Shown: in pieces, positions 19,824-28,592 of the stretch
How the letters are laid out: every line of letters starts with the position of its first letter
Numbering within the stretch: position 1 is the first letter of the stretch
NCBI RefSeq assembly: GCF_001487145.1
Contig: NZ_LN913016.1
Span: 1,116,001-1,180,000 of the forward strand
Direction of reading: 5' to 3'
Length of the DNA: 64,000 nt
From: Anaerococcus rubeinfantis
GTDB taxonomy: Bacteria > Bacillota > Clostridia > Tissierellales > Peptoniphilaceae
The notes under the pieces: model-generated
What the model was told of the DNA's origin: nothing
The model's database searches: none
The model's input: only the letters and a program-made list of their open reading frames with translations
Made by a program: the position numbers and the translations under genes

Positions 19824-20290
19824 TTTTTCTTTCTCCAATCATATTTTTTGCTCGGTTTTCTAAATTTAAAACTCATTAATGATTTTGATAATACAGATGC
19901 TAGTAAAATTCCAAATGAAATTGCTGATGCAACTGCCATGGTATCAAATAAGGTTACAAGTGCAAGGGATTTTTGTCCATCTATAAAATAAAACAAGGTA
20001 TTATAAATTCCTTTTCCTGGTACAAGATTTATCATGCCTGGAACTATAAATAAAATTGCTGGCATATGACATTTTCTTGCAAATATTTCTCCCAAAATTC
20101 CTGTCAAATATGATCCAACAAGAACTGGAAAAAATAATCCTCCATAAAAATCTCTAACTAGCATAAAAACCGAAAAACCTAAAGCTCCTGCAAGAGATGA
20201 TAATCCAATTGATCTTTTAGGGCAGGAAAAAAACAAGGCAAATCCTACAGCTGATAAATATGAAAATATAAATCCAAAAATATATTGCAT
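19820..20290 (-). CDS. Threonine/serine exporter, YjjB/ThrE C-terminal half
   Basis: Membrane protein of 156 residues with four to five hydrophobic helices and the ThrE_2 signatures AILFIVPGMINLVPGKGIYNTLFYFIDGQ and ILGEIFARKCHMPA. In two-gene systems this subunit pairs with a YjjP-like partner, encoded 9 bases upstream. Together they match the fused ThrE exporter, which moves threonine, serine or related carboxylates outward. The substrate here is unknown. Confidence 0.87.
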   Translation of the reverse strand: MQYIFGFIFSYLSAVGFALFFSCPKRSIGLSSLAGALGFSVFMLVRDFYGGLFFPVLVGSYLTGILGEIFARKCHMPAILFIVPGMINLVPGKGIYNTLFYFIDGQKSLALVTLFDTMAVASAISFGILLASVLSKSLMSFKFRKPSKKYDWRKKK

Positions 20291-20299
20291 ATTTCCTCC

Positions 20300-21070
20300 T
20301 TAAAATAATGTCATTGGAAAGGCAACTCCAATCGCAAGGGCTAGGGATACAAAAAATGACATAGCAAGTCCTGTTAGTCCACTTGTCGAATCTCCACTCA
20401 TTAAATCTCTTATAGAATTTGTCAACAAAAATCCTGGAACATAGGGCATCATTGATGAAATAATTACATTTGCCATATTAAAACCAAAAACAAATTTTCC
20501 AATTACATGAGCAAATAAGGAAACCATAATTCCTGCAGCAAAATTTTCTATAAAATATCCATACATTTTCTTTTCAATCCTAATAAATATAAGATAGGTT
20601 AAAAGTGAAACTACAAAAGTTACTGGCAAATCCAAAAGATTTGGTGTTTTGGAATTAACTATCATAGGAAAAGCAGTTGAAGCAAGAGTTGCTCCAATAA
20701 TTTTTGATTTCACATCTGCCTTGGATGTTTTTTTAATTTTATCAAGTTCTTTTAAGGCCTCATCAAGGCTATATTCATGATTGCAAAATTTTCTTGAAAA
20801 TGAATTAACCTTATCAACCACTATTAAATTATTTCCCCTGTTTTTTACTCTCTTAACGTTTGCATAGGTCTTACCATCAACATTAAAAGAATACATGAGG
20901 GCATTAAAAGTTGCAAAAACATCAATATCGCTTGCTTCATAAATTGATCTAATTATTCTTTCGACTGTGTCTTCAACCCTATAAATTTCTGCTCCATTTT
21001 TTAACATCATAGCTCCTGCTCTTGATGTGATTTCGAGCAATTTATTTATATCATCTTCCCTGTATTTCAT
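20300..21070 (-). CDS. Threonine/serine exporter, YjjP/ThrE N-terminal half
   Basis: A 256-residue protein with a soluble N-terminal region (MLKNGAEIYRVEDTVERIIRSI, a ThrE hallmark) and about five C-terminal membrane helices (TFVVSLLTYLIFIRIEKKMYGYF, ISSMMPYVPGFLLTNSIRDLMSGDSTSGLTGLAMS). The P-G-x-x-x-T-N-x-x-R-D motif is conserved in the family. It is the first gene of a three-gene run with the YjjB-like subunit and msrA. Confidence 0.88.
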   Translation of the reverse strand: MKYREDDINKLLEITSRAGAMMLKNGAEIYRVEDTVERIIRSIYEASDIDVFATFNALMYSFNVDGKTYANVKRVKNRGNNLIVVDKVNSFSRKFCNHEYSLDEALKELDKIKKTSKADVKSKIIGATLASTAFPMIVNSKTPNLLDLPVTFVVSLLTYLIFIRIEKKMYGYFIENFAAGIMVSLFAHVIGKFVFGFNMANVIISSMMPYVPGFLLTNSIRDLMSGDSTSGLTGLAMSFFVSLALAIGVAFPMTLF

Positions 21071-21091
21071 TTATCTTCCTTTTCTAATACA

Positions 21092-21126
21092 AAAGTAACT
21101 TTCCTTGATTAGAGGAAAGTTACTTT
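21092..21126 (-). terminator. Terminator after the J-domain gene
   Basis: AAAGTAACTTTCC / GGAAAGTTACTTT gives a perfect 13-bp stem with a 9-base loop. On the minus strand it is followed by TTTTG, 9 bases past the J-domain gene stop and just upstream of the exporter operon start. Confidence 0.8.
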
Positions 21127-21134
21127 GAAAAATT

Positions 21135-21899
21135 TTACATATTTTTATATTTATTAATATTATCTAAAGAAAGAAATTCGTAGGCATCATTTATTTTTTG
21201 AAATTTTTCTGTTGCATCAGGATCTGTGCTTATATCAGGATGATATTTTTTGGCAAGTTTTCTATAGGCAAGCTTTATTTCATATTGATCACTTGTATAG
21301 GCTACTCCCAAAGTATCACAAGCTTTTTGATATTTTTCCTTAAAACCAAGGTCATTTACAAAGCCACCGTTTTGGTAGGATCCTGTATTGTATCCCCCAT
21401 TAAAATTTCTTTCATCAAAATCAAATCCAGAAAAATTAAAACCTTGAAAAAATTCCTCAAATCTTTGATTCATTTCTTCTTGTCTTCTTTGTCTTTCTTC
21501 TTCAGCCTGTCTTCTTCTTTCTCTTTCTTGGTCTAGCTTATATTTTTTTGCATAATCTGATAAGTTATCAAAGCCTTTTTTCTCACCTAAAATTAGGCTG
21601 TCAGCTTTGTCATACATCCATTCTATCAAAGTATAATTCCCATATCTTAAAAGGGAAATAAATGATTTGCCTAAAAATGGAACTACTGCAATTATCAAAA
21701 AAACAGTAAAAAGTTCAGGCGGTATAGCTATAAAAAACAAAGGAAGTGCAAATATTACTGAGCATCCAATTAGCATTATAACTTGGCTTAAACCTTCAAA
21801 GACTGTAACTATTGCATTTAAAATATTTATTAAAAAATTAAATATAGAATTTAATACGCTTGCTAGTCCGTGGATAAATTTTCCAAATATTTTTTTCAC
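21135..21899 (-). CDS. Membrane-anchored J-domain (DnaJ-like) protein
   Basis: A 254-residue protein with an N-terminal hydrophobic region of two or three helices (about 10-95, VIMLIGCSVIFALPLFFIAIPPELFTVFLIIAVVPFLG), an Arg/Glu-rich helical linker (RERRRQAEEERQRRQEEMNQRF), a Phe/Gly-rich stretch (FQGFNFSGFDFDERNFNGGYNTG) and a C-terminal J domain with the DnaK-stimulating HPD in LAKKYHPDISTDPDA near residue 219. The order is reversed relative to DnaJ. It probably recruits DnaK to the membrane; substrates are unknown. Confidence 0.85.
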   Translation of the reverse strand: MKKIFGKFIHGLASVLNSIFNFLINILNAIVTVFEGLSQVIMLIGCSVIFALPLFFIAIPPELFTVFLIIAVVPFLGKSFISLLRYGNYTLIEWMYDKADSLILGEKKGFDNLSDYAKKYKLDQERERRRQAEEERQRRQEEMNQRFEEFFQGFNFSGFDFDERNFNGGYNTGSYQNGGFVNDLGFKEKYQKACDTLGVAYTSDQYEIKLAYRKLAKKYHPDISTDPDATEKFQKINDAYEFLSLDNINKYKNM

Positions 21900-21951
21900 G
21901 TTCTTTTCTCCAATCTAACATGATTATACCCAAGTTATTTTTATCTGTCTA

Positions 21952-23721
21952 CTAACCAAAAAGCTCTTCATTATTAGAATTATAAAGTTTGTAATAAATT
22001 CCTTTTTTCTCAAGTAATTCTTTATGACTTCCTCTTTCAACAATTCCATCCTCTGTTAAAACTAAAATTGAATCTGCATTTATAATTGTAGAAAGTCTGT
22101 GAGCAATTGTTAAAGTCGTCCTTCCCTTTGATAATTTTTCCAAAGAATCTTGAACTATAGCTTCACTTGTGTTATCCAAAGATGAAGTTGCTTCATCCAA
22201 AATTAAAATTGGTGGATTTTTCAAAAATACTCTTGCAATAGATATTCTTTGTTTTTGTCCCCCTGAAAGTTTTACTCCTCTTTCTCCAACATAGGTATCA
22301 AATCCATCAGGAAGTTCCATTATAAAATCATAGGCTCCTGCAAGTTTACTCGCCTTAATAATTTCTTCATCACTTGCACCTTCTTTTCCGTATAAAATAT
22401 TATCTTTGATACTTGCTCCAAAAAGATAAACATCTTGTTGGACAATCCCAATATTATTTCTCAAAGAATCTAAGGTCAAATCATTTATATCCTTATCATC
22501 AATTAAAATTTTTCCCTTGTTTAATTCGAAAAATCTTGGAATAAGTTTTGTAATTGTAGATTTTCCTGCTCCAGATGGACCTACTAGAGCTACATTTTCT
22601 CCAATACTTATATCAAAATTAATATCTTCCAAAATCCATGGATCTTTTTCATCTTGGTCAGGATATTTAAAATAAGCATGATCAAAGGAAATTTTCCCCT
22701 TAACATCTGTAAGTTTTTTTGCATCTTTCTTATCAAAAATATCAGATTTCATATTAATTACTTCATTAAATCTTTCAATTCCTGTAATTCCTTTTTGATA
22801 TTGGTCAGTAAATTCTACAAGTCTATTTACAGTTGCAATAATTATATTTAAATATAAAACAAAGGCTACCAAATCTCCAGGGCTTATCTTTCCTTTTATT
22901 ACAAAATTTCCACCCATAATTATCAAAACTGCATACATAGCCCCTGCAAATAATTGGTTAATCATATTGTAGGATGCCATATTGTAATATTTTACTTTTT
23001 TGATATCAACAAATTTATCATTGCCTTTTTTAAATTTCTTTTTTTCTAAATTTTCATTAGCAAAAGATTTTACAACATCTATTCCCAAAAGAGAATCTTC
23101 AATGCTTGCATTTATTTCCCCAATTTGTTTTTTCTCACTTTTTACAGATCTTGAAAAAGCTCTTCTTTTTATTCTTGCTGCATAAACCATAAGTGGAATA
23201 ATTATATACAAAACAAGAGTCAAAGGAATATTTATAGTCATCAAAACTACAAATGATATAGAAAGTTTTATAAAACCAATAAAAAATTCTTCCGGACAGT
23301 GGTGAGAAAATTCTGTTATATCAAAAAGATCTGTCGTCATCCTACTCATAAGCTGTCCAATTTTTGTTTCATTGAAAAAAGCTGTAGACATTGTCAAAAA
23401 ATGTTTGAAAATATCCCTTCTCATATCTTTTTCAATGTGAGCTCCCATTATATGACCGTAAGATTGCATAATATATCTTCCGGCAACTTCTACAAGTTTT
23501 GTAAGAGCATATATTAATGTAAGTTTTAAAATAATTGAATAAGTCAGGCTAGAATTTGCTGCATGGTCTGTCAAGCTCGATAAAATAATTGGTAAAATTA
23601 ATTCACAAACAGTTGTCAAAAATGCAGAAAATAAATCGATAGCCAAAATATTTTTGTAATCCTTGTAGTAAGGAATAAATTTTTTGATTAATTCTTTGTC
23701 AGAATAAGTTCTTTTTTCCAT
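21952..23721 (-). CDS. ABC exporter, fused permease and ATPase
   Basis: Half-transporter of 589 residues with six membrane helices (about 20-310) followed by an ATPase domain: Walker A GPSGAGKST near 380, signature LSGGQKQRISIAR near 490, Walker B ILILDEATSSLDN and the H-loop IAHRLSTI. This is the MsbA/LmrA multidrug-lipid exporter type and probably acts as a homodimer. It stands alone, divergent from the NfnAB pair. The substrate cannot be inferred. Confidence 0.93.
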   Translation of the reverse strand: MEKRTYSDKELIKKFIPYYKDYKNILAIDLFSAFLTTVCELILPIILSSLTDHAANSSLTYSIILKLTLIYALTKLVEVAGRYIMQSYGHIMGAHIEKDMRRDIFKHFLTMSTAFFNETKIGQLMSRMTTDLFDITEFSHHCPEEFFIGFIKLSISFVVLMTINIPLTLVLYIIIPLMVYAARIKRRAFSRSVKSEKKQIGEINASIEDSLLGIDVVKSFANENLEKKKFKKGNDKFVDIKKVKYYNMASYNMINQLFAGAMYAVLIIMGGNFVIKGKISPGDLVAFVLYLNIIIATVNRLVEFTDQYQKGITGIERFNEVINMKSDIFDKKDAKKLTDVKGKISFDHAYFKYPDQDEKDPWILEDINFDISIGENVALVGPSGAGKSTITKLIPRFFELNKGKILIDDKDINDLTLDSLRNNIGIVQQDVYLFGASIKDNILYGKEGASDEEIIKASKLAGAYDFIMELPDGFDTYVGERGVKLSGGQKQRISIARVFLKNPPILILDEATSSLDNTSEAIVQDSLEKLSKGRTTLTIAHRLSTIINADSILVLTEDGIVERGSHKELLEKKGIYYKLYNSNNEELFG

Positions 23722-23833
23722 TTTTCCTCCTTTTTATTTATACTCTAGTATTTTACTATTAATTTAAACTTAGTCACTTGATTTTTTCCTTGTAATTGTT
23801 AAAATATTAATGAAGATATAAATAGGAGGATAT

Positions 23834-24676
23834 ATGGCAAGAATAATTGAAAAAACAAATCTTAATGATTCAACCATTAAATTTGTTGTAAATTCGCCAG
23901 AAATTGCAAAAAGAGCTAAGCCTGGTCAATTTATAATTTTAAGAATAGATGAAAAAGGTGAAAGAGTTCCTTTTACAATTTCTGAAACTGATGATGAAAA
24001 TGTAACAATTATTGTTCAAATAGTTGGTGGAACCACTATAAGAATGAATGAATTGAAAGCAGGTGACGGATTTTTGGATTTTGTTGGTCCTTTAGGAAAA
24101 CCAACCGAACTTGATCAATTCAAAGGAAAAAATGTTTGTGTAATCGGTGGAGGTTTGGGAACAGCTATTGCCTATCCTCAAGCAAAATATTTACATAAAA
24201 TTGGAGCCCACACAGATGTAATCATGGGCTTTAAAAATAAAGACATAGTAATTCTTGAAGATGAATTAAAAGAATCTTCAGACAATTTATACATTACAAC
24301 CGACGATGGATCTTATGGCAAACAAGGTTTTGTAACTGAAGTTTTAAAAGAAAATCTTGAAAATGGAAAAAAATATGATCTTGTTTTGGCAATAGGTCCA
24401 ATGATTATGATGAAAAATACTGCCCTTGTAACAAAAGAATATGACATACCAACTATAGTATCTTTAAACTCAATTATGGTTGATGGAACTGGTATGTGTG
24501 GTTGTTGTAGAATTACTGTTGGAGGCGAAATGAAATTTGCCTGTGTTGATGGACCAGATTTTGATGCTTTTGAAGTTGATTTTGATGAAGCCATGAACAG
24601 GGGAAGAAATTACCAACAAGAAGAAAGAGAACACATTTGTAGACTAACAGGAGATATGAGAAATGGCAAAATTTAA
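23834..24676 (+). CDS. NAD(P)H:ferredoxin oxidoreductase small subunit (NfnA/SudB-like)
   Basis: Flavoprotein of the ferredoxin-NADP reductase/PyrK family, 280 residues. The FAD domain (RAKPGQFIILRI, GERVPFTISE) leads into an NAD-binding domain (CVIGGGLGTAIAYPQAKYL) and a C-terminal 2Fe-2S motif (GMCGCCRITVGGEMKFACVDGPDFDAFEVDF near 220-245). With the next gene it forms the pair known as NfnAB (electron-bifurcating transhydrogenase) or SudBA. The two genes overlap by 14 bases. AGGAGG precedes the start. Confidence 0.9.
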   Translation: MARIIEKTNLNDSTIKFVVNSPEIAKRAKPGQFIILRIDEKGERVPFTISETDDENVTIIVQIVGGTTIRMNELKAGDGFLDFVGPLGKPTELDQFKGKNVCVIGGGLGTAIAYPQAKYLHKIGAHTDVIMGFKNKDIVILEDELKESSDNLYITTDDGSYGKQGFVTEVLKENLENGKKYDLVLAIGPMIMMKNTALVTKEYDIPTIVSLNSIMVDGTGMCGCCRITVGGEMKFACVDGPDFDAFEVDFDEAMNRGRNYQQEEREHICRLTGDMRNGKI

Positions 24677-26054
24677 TATGAGTAAAGAAAAGGTAAGTAT
24701 GCCTGAGCAAGATCCAAATGTTAGAAACAAAAATTTTGACGAGGTAGCTCTTGGTTATGATTTAAAAATGGCCCAAGAGGAAGCTCAAAGATGCGTTCAA
24801 TGTAAAAATAAACCATGCGTTGATGGTTGCCCAGTTTCTGTAAGGATTCCAGAATTTATTCACCAAGTTGTAGAAGGTGATTTGGAAAAAGCATATGAAA
24901 TTATTTCATCAACAAATAACCTTCCAGCAATTTGTGGTAGAGTTTGTCCACAAGAAAACCAATGTGAGGGAGTTTGTACAAGAGGAAAAAATGGTGAGCC
25001 TGTAGGAATCGGTAGACTTGAAAGATTTGTTGCAGATTATAACATGAATAAGGATTATAAAAAACCAGTTGAAGTTACTGGACAAAATAAAAAAGTTGCC
25101 GTTGTTGGTTCTGGTCCTTCTGGACTTTCTTGTGCAGCTGACCTTGCAAAATTAGGATATAAAGTTGTAATGTTCGAAGCTTTCCACACAGCTGGTGGAG
25201 TTTTGATGTATGGTATTCCAGAATTTAGGTTACCAAAAACTTTGGTTCAAAAAGAATTGAAAAATGTAATTGGTCTTGGAGTTAAACTTCAAAGAAATAC
25301 AATTATAGGAAGAACAAAAACAATAAATGAATTGTTTGAAGAAGGATTTGAAGCAGTTTATGTTTCAACTGGAGCAGGTCTTCCAAAATTCTTGGGAATT
25401 AAAGGAGAAAATTTAAATGGAGTTTATTCAGCAAATGAATTTTTAACAAGAATGAATTTGATGAAAGCTTATAAATTCCCAGAATATGACACACCGGTTC
25501 ATATAGGCAAAAAAGTTTGTGTAGTTGGTGGTGGAAACGTGGCAATGGATGCAGCGAGAAGTGCAAAAAGAATGGGCGCTGACGTAACTGTTGTTTATAG
25601 AAGAAGTTTCGAAGAAATGCCAGCAAGAGCTGAAGAAAGTCACCACGCAAAAGAAGAAGGAATTAACTTTATGAACCTACATAATCCTGTAGAAATTGAA
25701 GGAGAAAATGGTTGGGTTAAAAAAGTTAAACTTGAAATAATGGAATTAGGTGAAGAGGACAAGTCTGGAAGAAGACGTCCTGTTCCTACTGGAAAATATG
25801 AAGAAGTTGATTTTGATTCTGTAATAGTTTCAATTGGTCAATCTCCAAATCCACTAATCAAACAAACAAATGATGATATAAATACAGAATCTTGGGGTGG
25901 AATTATAATTGATGATTCAACTATGACAAGCAAAGACGGAGTTTTTGCAGGTGGAGATGCAGTAAGTGGAGCTGCAACTGTAATTCTTGCAATGGGAGCT
26001 GGTAAAAAAGCTGCTGAAAATATTGACAAATATATAAAAAATAAGGCTAATTAA
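24663..26054 (+). CDS. NADPH-dependent glutamate synthase-like large subunit (NfnB/SudA-like)
   Basis: A 463-residue protein with an N-terminal Fe-S domain (CVQCKNKPCVDGCP, CGRVCPQENQCEGVC; about residues 40-115) and two dinucleotide-binding folds (VAVVGSGPSGLSCAADLAKLGYKVVMFEA; VCVVGGGNVAMDAARSAKRMGADVTVVYRR). The C-terminus ends GVFAGGDAVSGAATVILAMGAGKKAA. This is the GltD-like family, often annotated gltA, but no glutamine-using GltB domain exists here. With NfnA it probably couples NADPH, NADH and ferredoxin, which suits an anaerobe. Confidence 0.9.
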   Translation: MAKFNMSKEKVSMPEQDPNVRNKNFDEVALGYDLKMAQEEAQRCVQCKNKPCVDGCPVSVRIPEFIHQVVEGDLEKAYEIISSTNNLPAICGRVCPQENQCEGVCTRGKNGEPVGIGRLERFVADYNMNKDYKKPVEVTGQNKKVAVVGSGPSGLSCAADLAKLGYKVVMFEAFHTAGGVLMYGIPEFRLPKTLVQKELKNVIGLGVKLQRNTIIGRTKTINELFEEGFEAVYVSTGAGLPKFLGIKGENLNGVYSANEFLTRMNLMKAYKFPEYDTPVHIGKKVCVVGGGNVAMDAARSAKRMGADVTVVYRRSFEEMPARAEESHHAKEEGINFMNLHNPVEIEGENGWVKKVKLEIMELGEEDKSGRRRPVPTGKYEEVDFDSVIVSIGQSPNPLIKQTNDDINTESWGGIIIDDSTMTSKDGVFAGGDAVSGAATVILAMGAGKKAAENIDKYIKNKAN

Positions 26055-26063
26055 TTTAAATTT

Positions 26064-26110
26064 AAAAATCCGATTCACAAATTATTTTCTAATATGTGAA
26101 TCGGATTTTT
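26064..26110 (+). terminator. Strong terminator after the NfnAB pair
   Basis: AAAAATCCGATTCACA / TGTGAATCGGATTTTT: a perfect 16-bp stem with a 15-base loop, followed by CTTTTT. It begins 9 bases past the stop. Confidence 0.92.
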
Positions 26111-26178
26111 CTTTTTATTAAAACTTTGTAAAATTAAGACAAGCTTAATTCCTATAGAAATATACAGATATTGATACA

Positions 26179-26241
26179 TAAAAAATGTATCAACCCTTAC
26201 CCTTTTTTGGCACACATCATATCAGGATTTAGGTTGATACA
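26179..26241 (-). terminator. Long-loop terminator after the heptad-repeat protein gene
   Basis: On the minus strand TGTATCAACC pairs with GGTTGATACA (10-bp stem, 36-base loop) followed by TTTTTT. A flanking TTGATACAT segment (26171-26179) can pair instead with the arm at 26185-26193, so two exclusive folds exist. The surrounding 26111-26276 has no ORF. Confidence 0.6.
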
Positions 26242-26276
26242 CAAAATTATTTACAAACCCGAAATCGGATTTTTTT

Positions 26277-28583
26277 CTATTTAATTTTTTCGATTATTCT
26301 AGATTTTGTTTCAAAATTATCGCTTGTTCCTGTTATAGAATTATTTTCTTTTGCCAATTTTGACATTTGATCAAGTATGTCTTTAGCTTGTGTAATATCT
26401 TTTGATTTATCAGATAATTTATCTATTCCTTTTGTTTTATAATCACTTAGACCTTTTTGGAATTTTTCAAATGATGATTCGTATTGATCACTTCCATTTT
26501 TCAATTGTCCAGTTGAATCACTTAATTTGTTTATTCCACCATCTAATTGTTTAATTCCATTTGCCATTGGATTTATTGCTGTTTCGTTTATATTTTGAAG
26601 TGATGATAAGGCTTTTGATCTTTCTTGGAATTGTTTTAAACCACTAGAAAGACTTGCTGAACCATTTCTTAGTTCCTCGGAATTTGAATCAAGTTCATTT
26701 ATAGCACTTGCTAGTTTATTTACGCCTACTTGATTTTGATTAGCTCCAGCTTTTAGTTTTTCTGATCCAGCTTTAATTTTACCTGTAGCATCATCAATCA
26801 TTACAACTGATTCTTCTAATTTTTTGATATTAGCTTTTGATAGACCTTCGGATATTTTTTTACTTCCTTGGGAAAGTTTTGTTGATGATGTTTGAATTTT
26901 TTCTTTTGATTGATTTAATTTTTCGCTTACTTGACCTAGTCCCTTGTTTTCTTCAGAAATTGCATTTGAAAGGCCTGCTGAGCTTTTTGAAATTTCTCCA
27001 AGGCCTGCTTTTATAGCAGAGTTTCCTTGATTTTTTGCTCCTAGAGATTGAGCCTCAGACATAAGTCCTTGTTTTATTGCATTTAAATTTTCAATTTCTC
27101 CTGACATAGAACCATCTTCATTTTTTGCTTGTAAATTTCCTATGACTTGGTTAATTGAGTTTATTTGTGCATTTAAATTTTCTATATCAGAGTCAAGGCT
27201 TGGTAGGTTTTGAGCATTTTGATTTAGATTTTCTATTCCTTGGTTTAAGGCTTTTGATGATTCATCAATTTTTGTAAGTCCCCCACTTAATTGACTTAGG
27301 CTATCTGCAAGTGGACTTATTCCTTTTGATAATTCATCTAGTCCATTTGATAATTGTCCCATTGAATCTGTAAGTTTTCCTAAATCATTACTATTTGAAT
27401 TTTGGGTCAAAGTATTTCTTAGTGAGCTTGTTCCCTTATTTAGTTTTTCAAGTGATGAATCAATTTCACTTGCTCCCTTATTTAAGCTCTCTGCTCCTTG
27501 GTTTAATAGAGCCATATTTTTATTTATTTCGCCAACTCCTCTGGTGTATTGGTTTACTCCAGAATAAAGTTTTGATCCACCATTATTCAATTGGTTTACT
27601 GCTGAATTTACTGTTTGAATTTTTCCTGGCAAGCTAGAAAATCCGTTTGCTAATTGGTCAAAAGAGCTTACAATTTTGCTTGATCCTTGGGATAATTGTC
27701 CTGCTCCTTCATTTAATTTTCCAATTCCATCGTTTAATTTTTTGCTACCTTCTCCTAATTTATTTGCCCCATCCACAAGTTTTGCTGCATTATCTTCAAG
27801 CTCATTTATTCCATTTTCTAACTCATCTATTGAACCAAGTTTAGTCTCATCTTGGAAAAATTCATTACTTATTAGAGCATAAACTTCTGTAGGTTCGTAA
27901 TCTTTTACATCCATTTCCATTTCTATTTTATCTTTAAAAGAATCTATTTTATCATTTTCAACTAAACCTTTAAAATTTTCTTTTAAACCTGGAGTAAGGA
28001 TTCCTGCAACTATTTGATTTTTTCCATCTTTTACAAGTTTTCCATCGTCTGTTGTAAGATTTTTGACCTTGTCTGAGTCAAAACTTATTTCTGTAAGAGC
28101 AAGGTATGGTGAATAAACTTCCTTTTCTTTGCCATTTATTTTTGCATTTGTTTTTATTTTATTCACTGCTTCTATTTCAATTTTTAAATGGCCAGATTTT
28201 CCCTTTAATTTATCAAAGGTCATTTCCTTTCCATCCAAAATATATTTCACATTGATATCAACTGGTAAATCTTCTTTAGTTTTTCCTTGGTAGTAGATAT
28301 CCTTGCTATCTTCATTCCAATTTATATATCCATTTTCAAGATCAACTTTTTTATCAGTTTTTAAATTTTTTACATCCTTTAAACTTGTTTTATCTTTTAT
28401 TTTAATATTGTTGTCTGAATTTATCCAAATTGACCCAGTTTTATCCTTAATTTTGTCAGCTTCTTTTGTAACATAAATTGTTTCGTTTTTTCTTATATTT
28501 GCTTCTTGTGCGTAGGCAACATTAGTCATCAACAAGCTACTTGCAAGAACTAATGAGAATCCTTTCATGAATTTATTTTTCAT
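26277..28583 (-). CDS. Secreted YhgE/Pip-like protein with X-X-X-L-X-X-G heptad repeats
   Basis: A 768-residue protein with a signal peptide (about 1-25, GFSLVLASSLLMTNVAYA followed by Q). Residues about 30-240 form a beta-rich domain; residues 240-740 are dozens of heptads of the pattern xxxLxxG (LNDGIGKLNEGAGQLSQGSSK), which should form a long coiled rod outside the cell. Unlike full YhgE proteins there is no C-terminal block of membrane helices. It follows the MMPL transporter by 9 bases and is probably its extracellular partner. The function of such pairs is not established; export of lipids or surface material is a guess. Confidence 0.85.
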   Translation of the reverse strand: MKNKFMKGFSLVLASSLLMTNVAYAQEANIRKNETIYVTKEADKIKDKTGSIWINSDNNIKIKDKTSLKDVKNLKTDKKVDLENGYINWNEDSKDIYYQGKTKEDLPVDINVKYILDGKEMTFDKLKGKSGHLKIEIEAVNKIKTNAKINGKEKEVYSPYLALTEISFDSDKVKNLTTDDGKLVKDGKNQIVAGILTPGLKENFKGLVENDKIDSFKDKIEMEMDVKDYEPTEVYALISNEFFQDETKLGSIDELENGINELEDNAAKLVDGANKLGEGSKKLNDGIGKLNEGAGQLSQGSSKIVSSFDQLANGFSSLPGKIQTVNSAVNQLNNGGSKLYSGVNQYTRGVGEINKNMALLNQGAESLNKGASEIDSSLEKLNKGTSSLRNTLTQNSNSNDLGKLTDSMGQLSNGLDELSKGISPLADSLSQLSGGLTKIDESSKALNQGIENLNQNAQNLPSLDSDIENLNAQINSINQVIGNLQAKNEDGSMSGEIENLNAIKQGLMSEAQSLGAKNQGNSAIKAGLGEISKSSAGLSNAISEENKGLGQVSEKLNQSKEKIQTSSTKLSQGSKKISEGLSKANIKKLEESVVMIDDATGKIKAGSEKLKAGANQNQVGVNKLASAINELDSNSEELRNGSASLSSGLKQFQERSKALSSLQNINETAINPMANGIKQLDGGINKLSDSTGQLKNGSDQYESSFEKFQKGLSDYKTKGIDKLSDKSKDITQAKDILDQMSKLAKENNSITGTSDNFETKSRIIEKIK

Positions 28584-28592
28584 ATTTTCCTC

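Noticed and set aside
24663-26054. Calling this gene a true glutamate synthase small subunit
   Set aside because: No GltB large subunit is present, and the overlap with a PyrK/FNR-like gene is characteristic of the NfnAB/SudBA pair.
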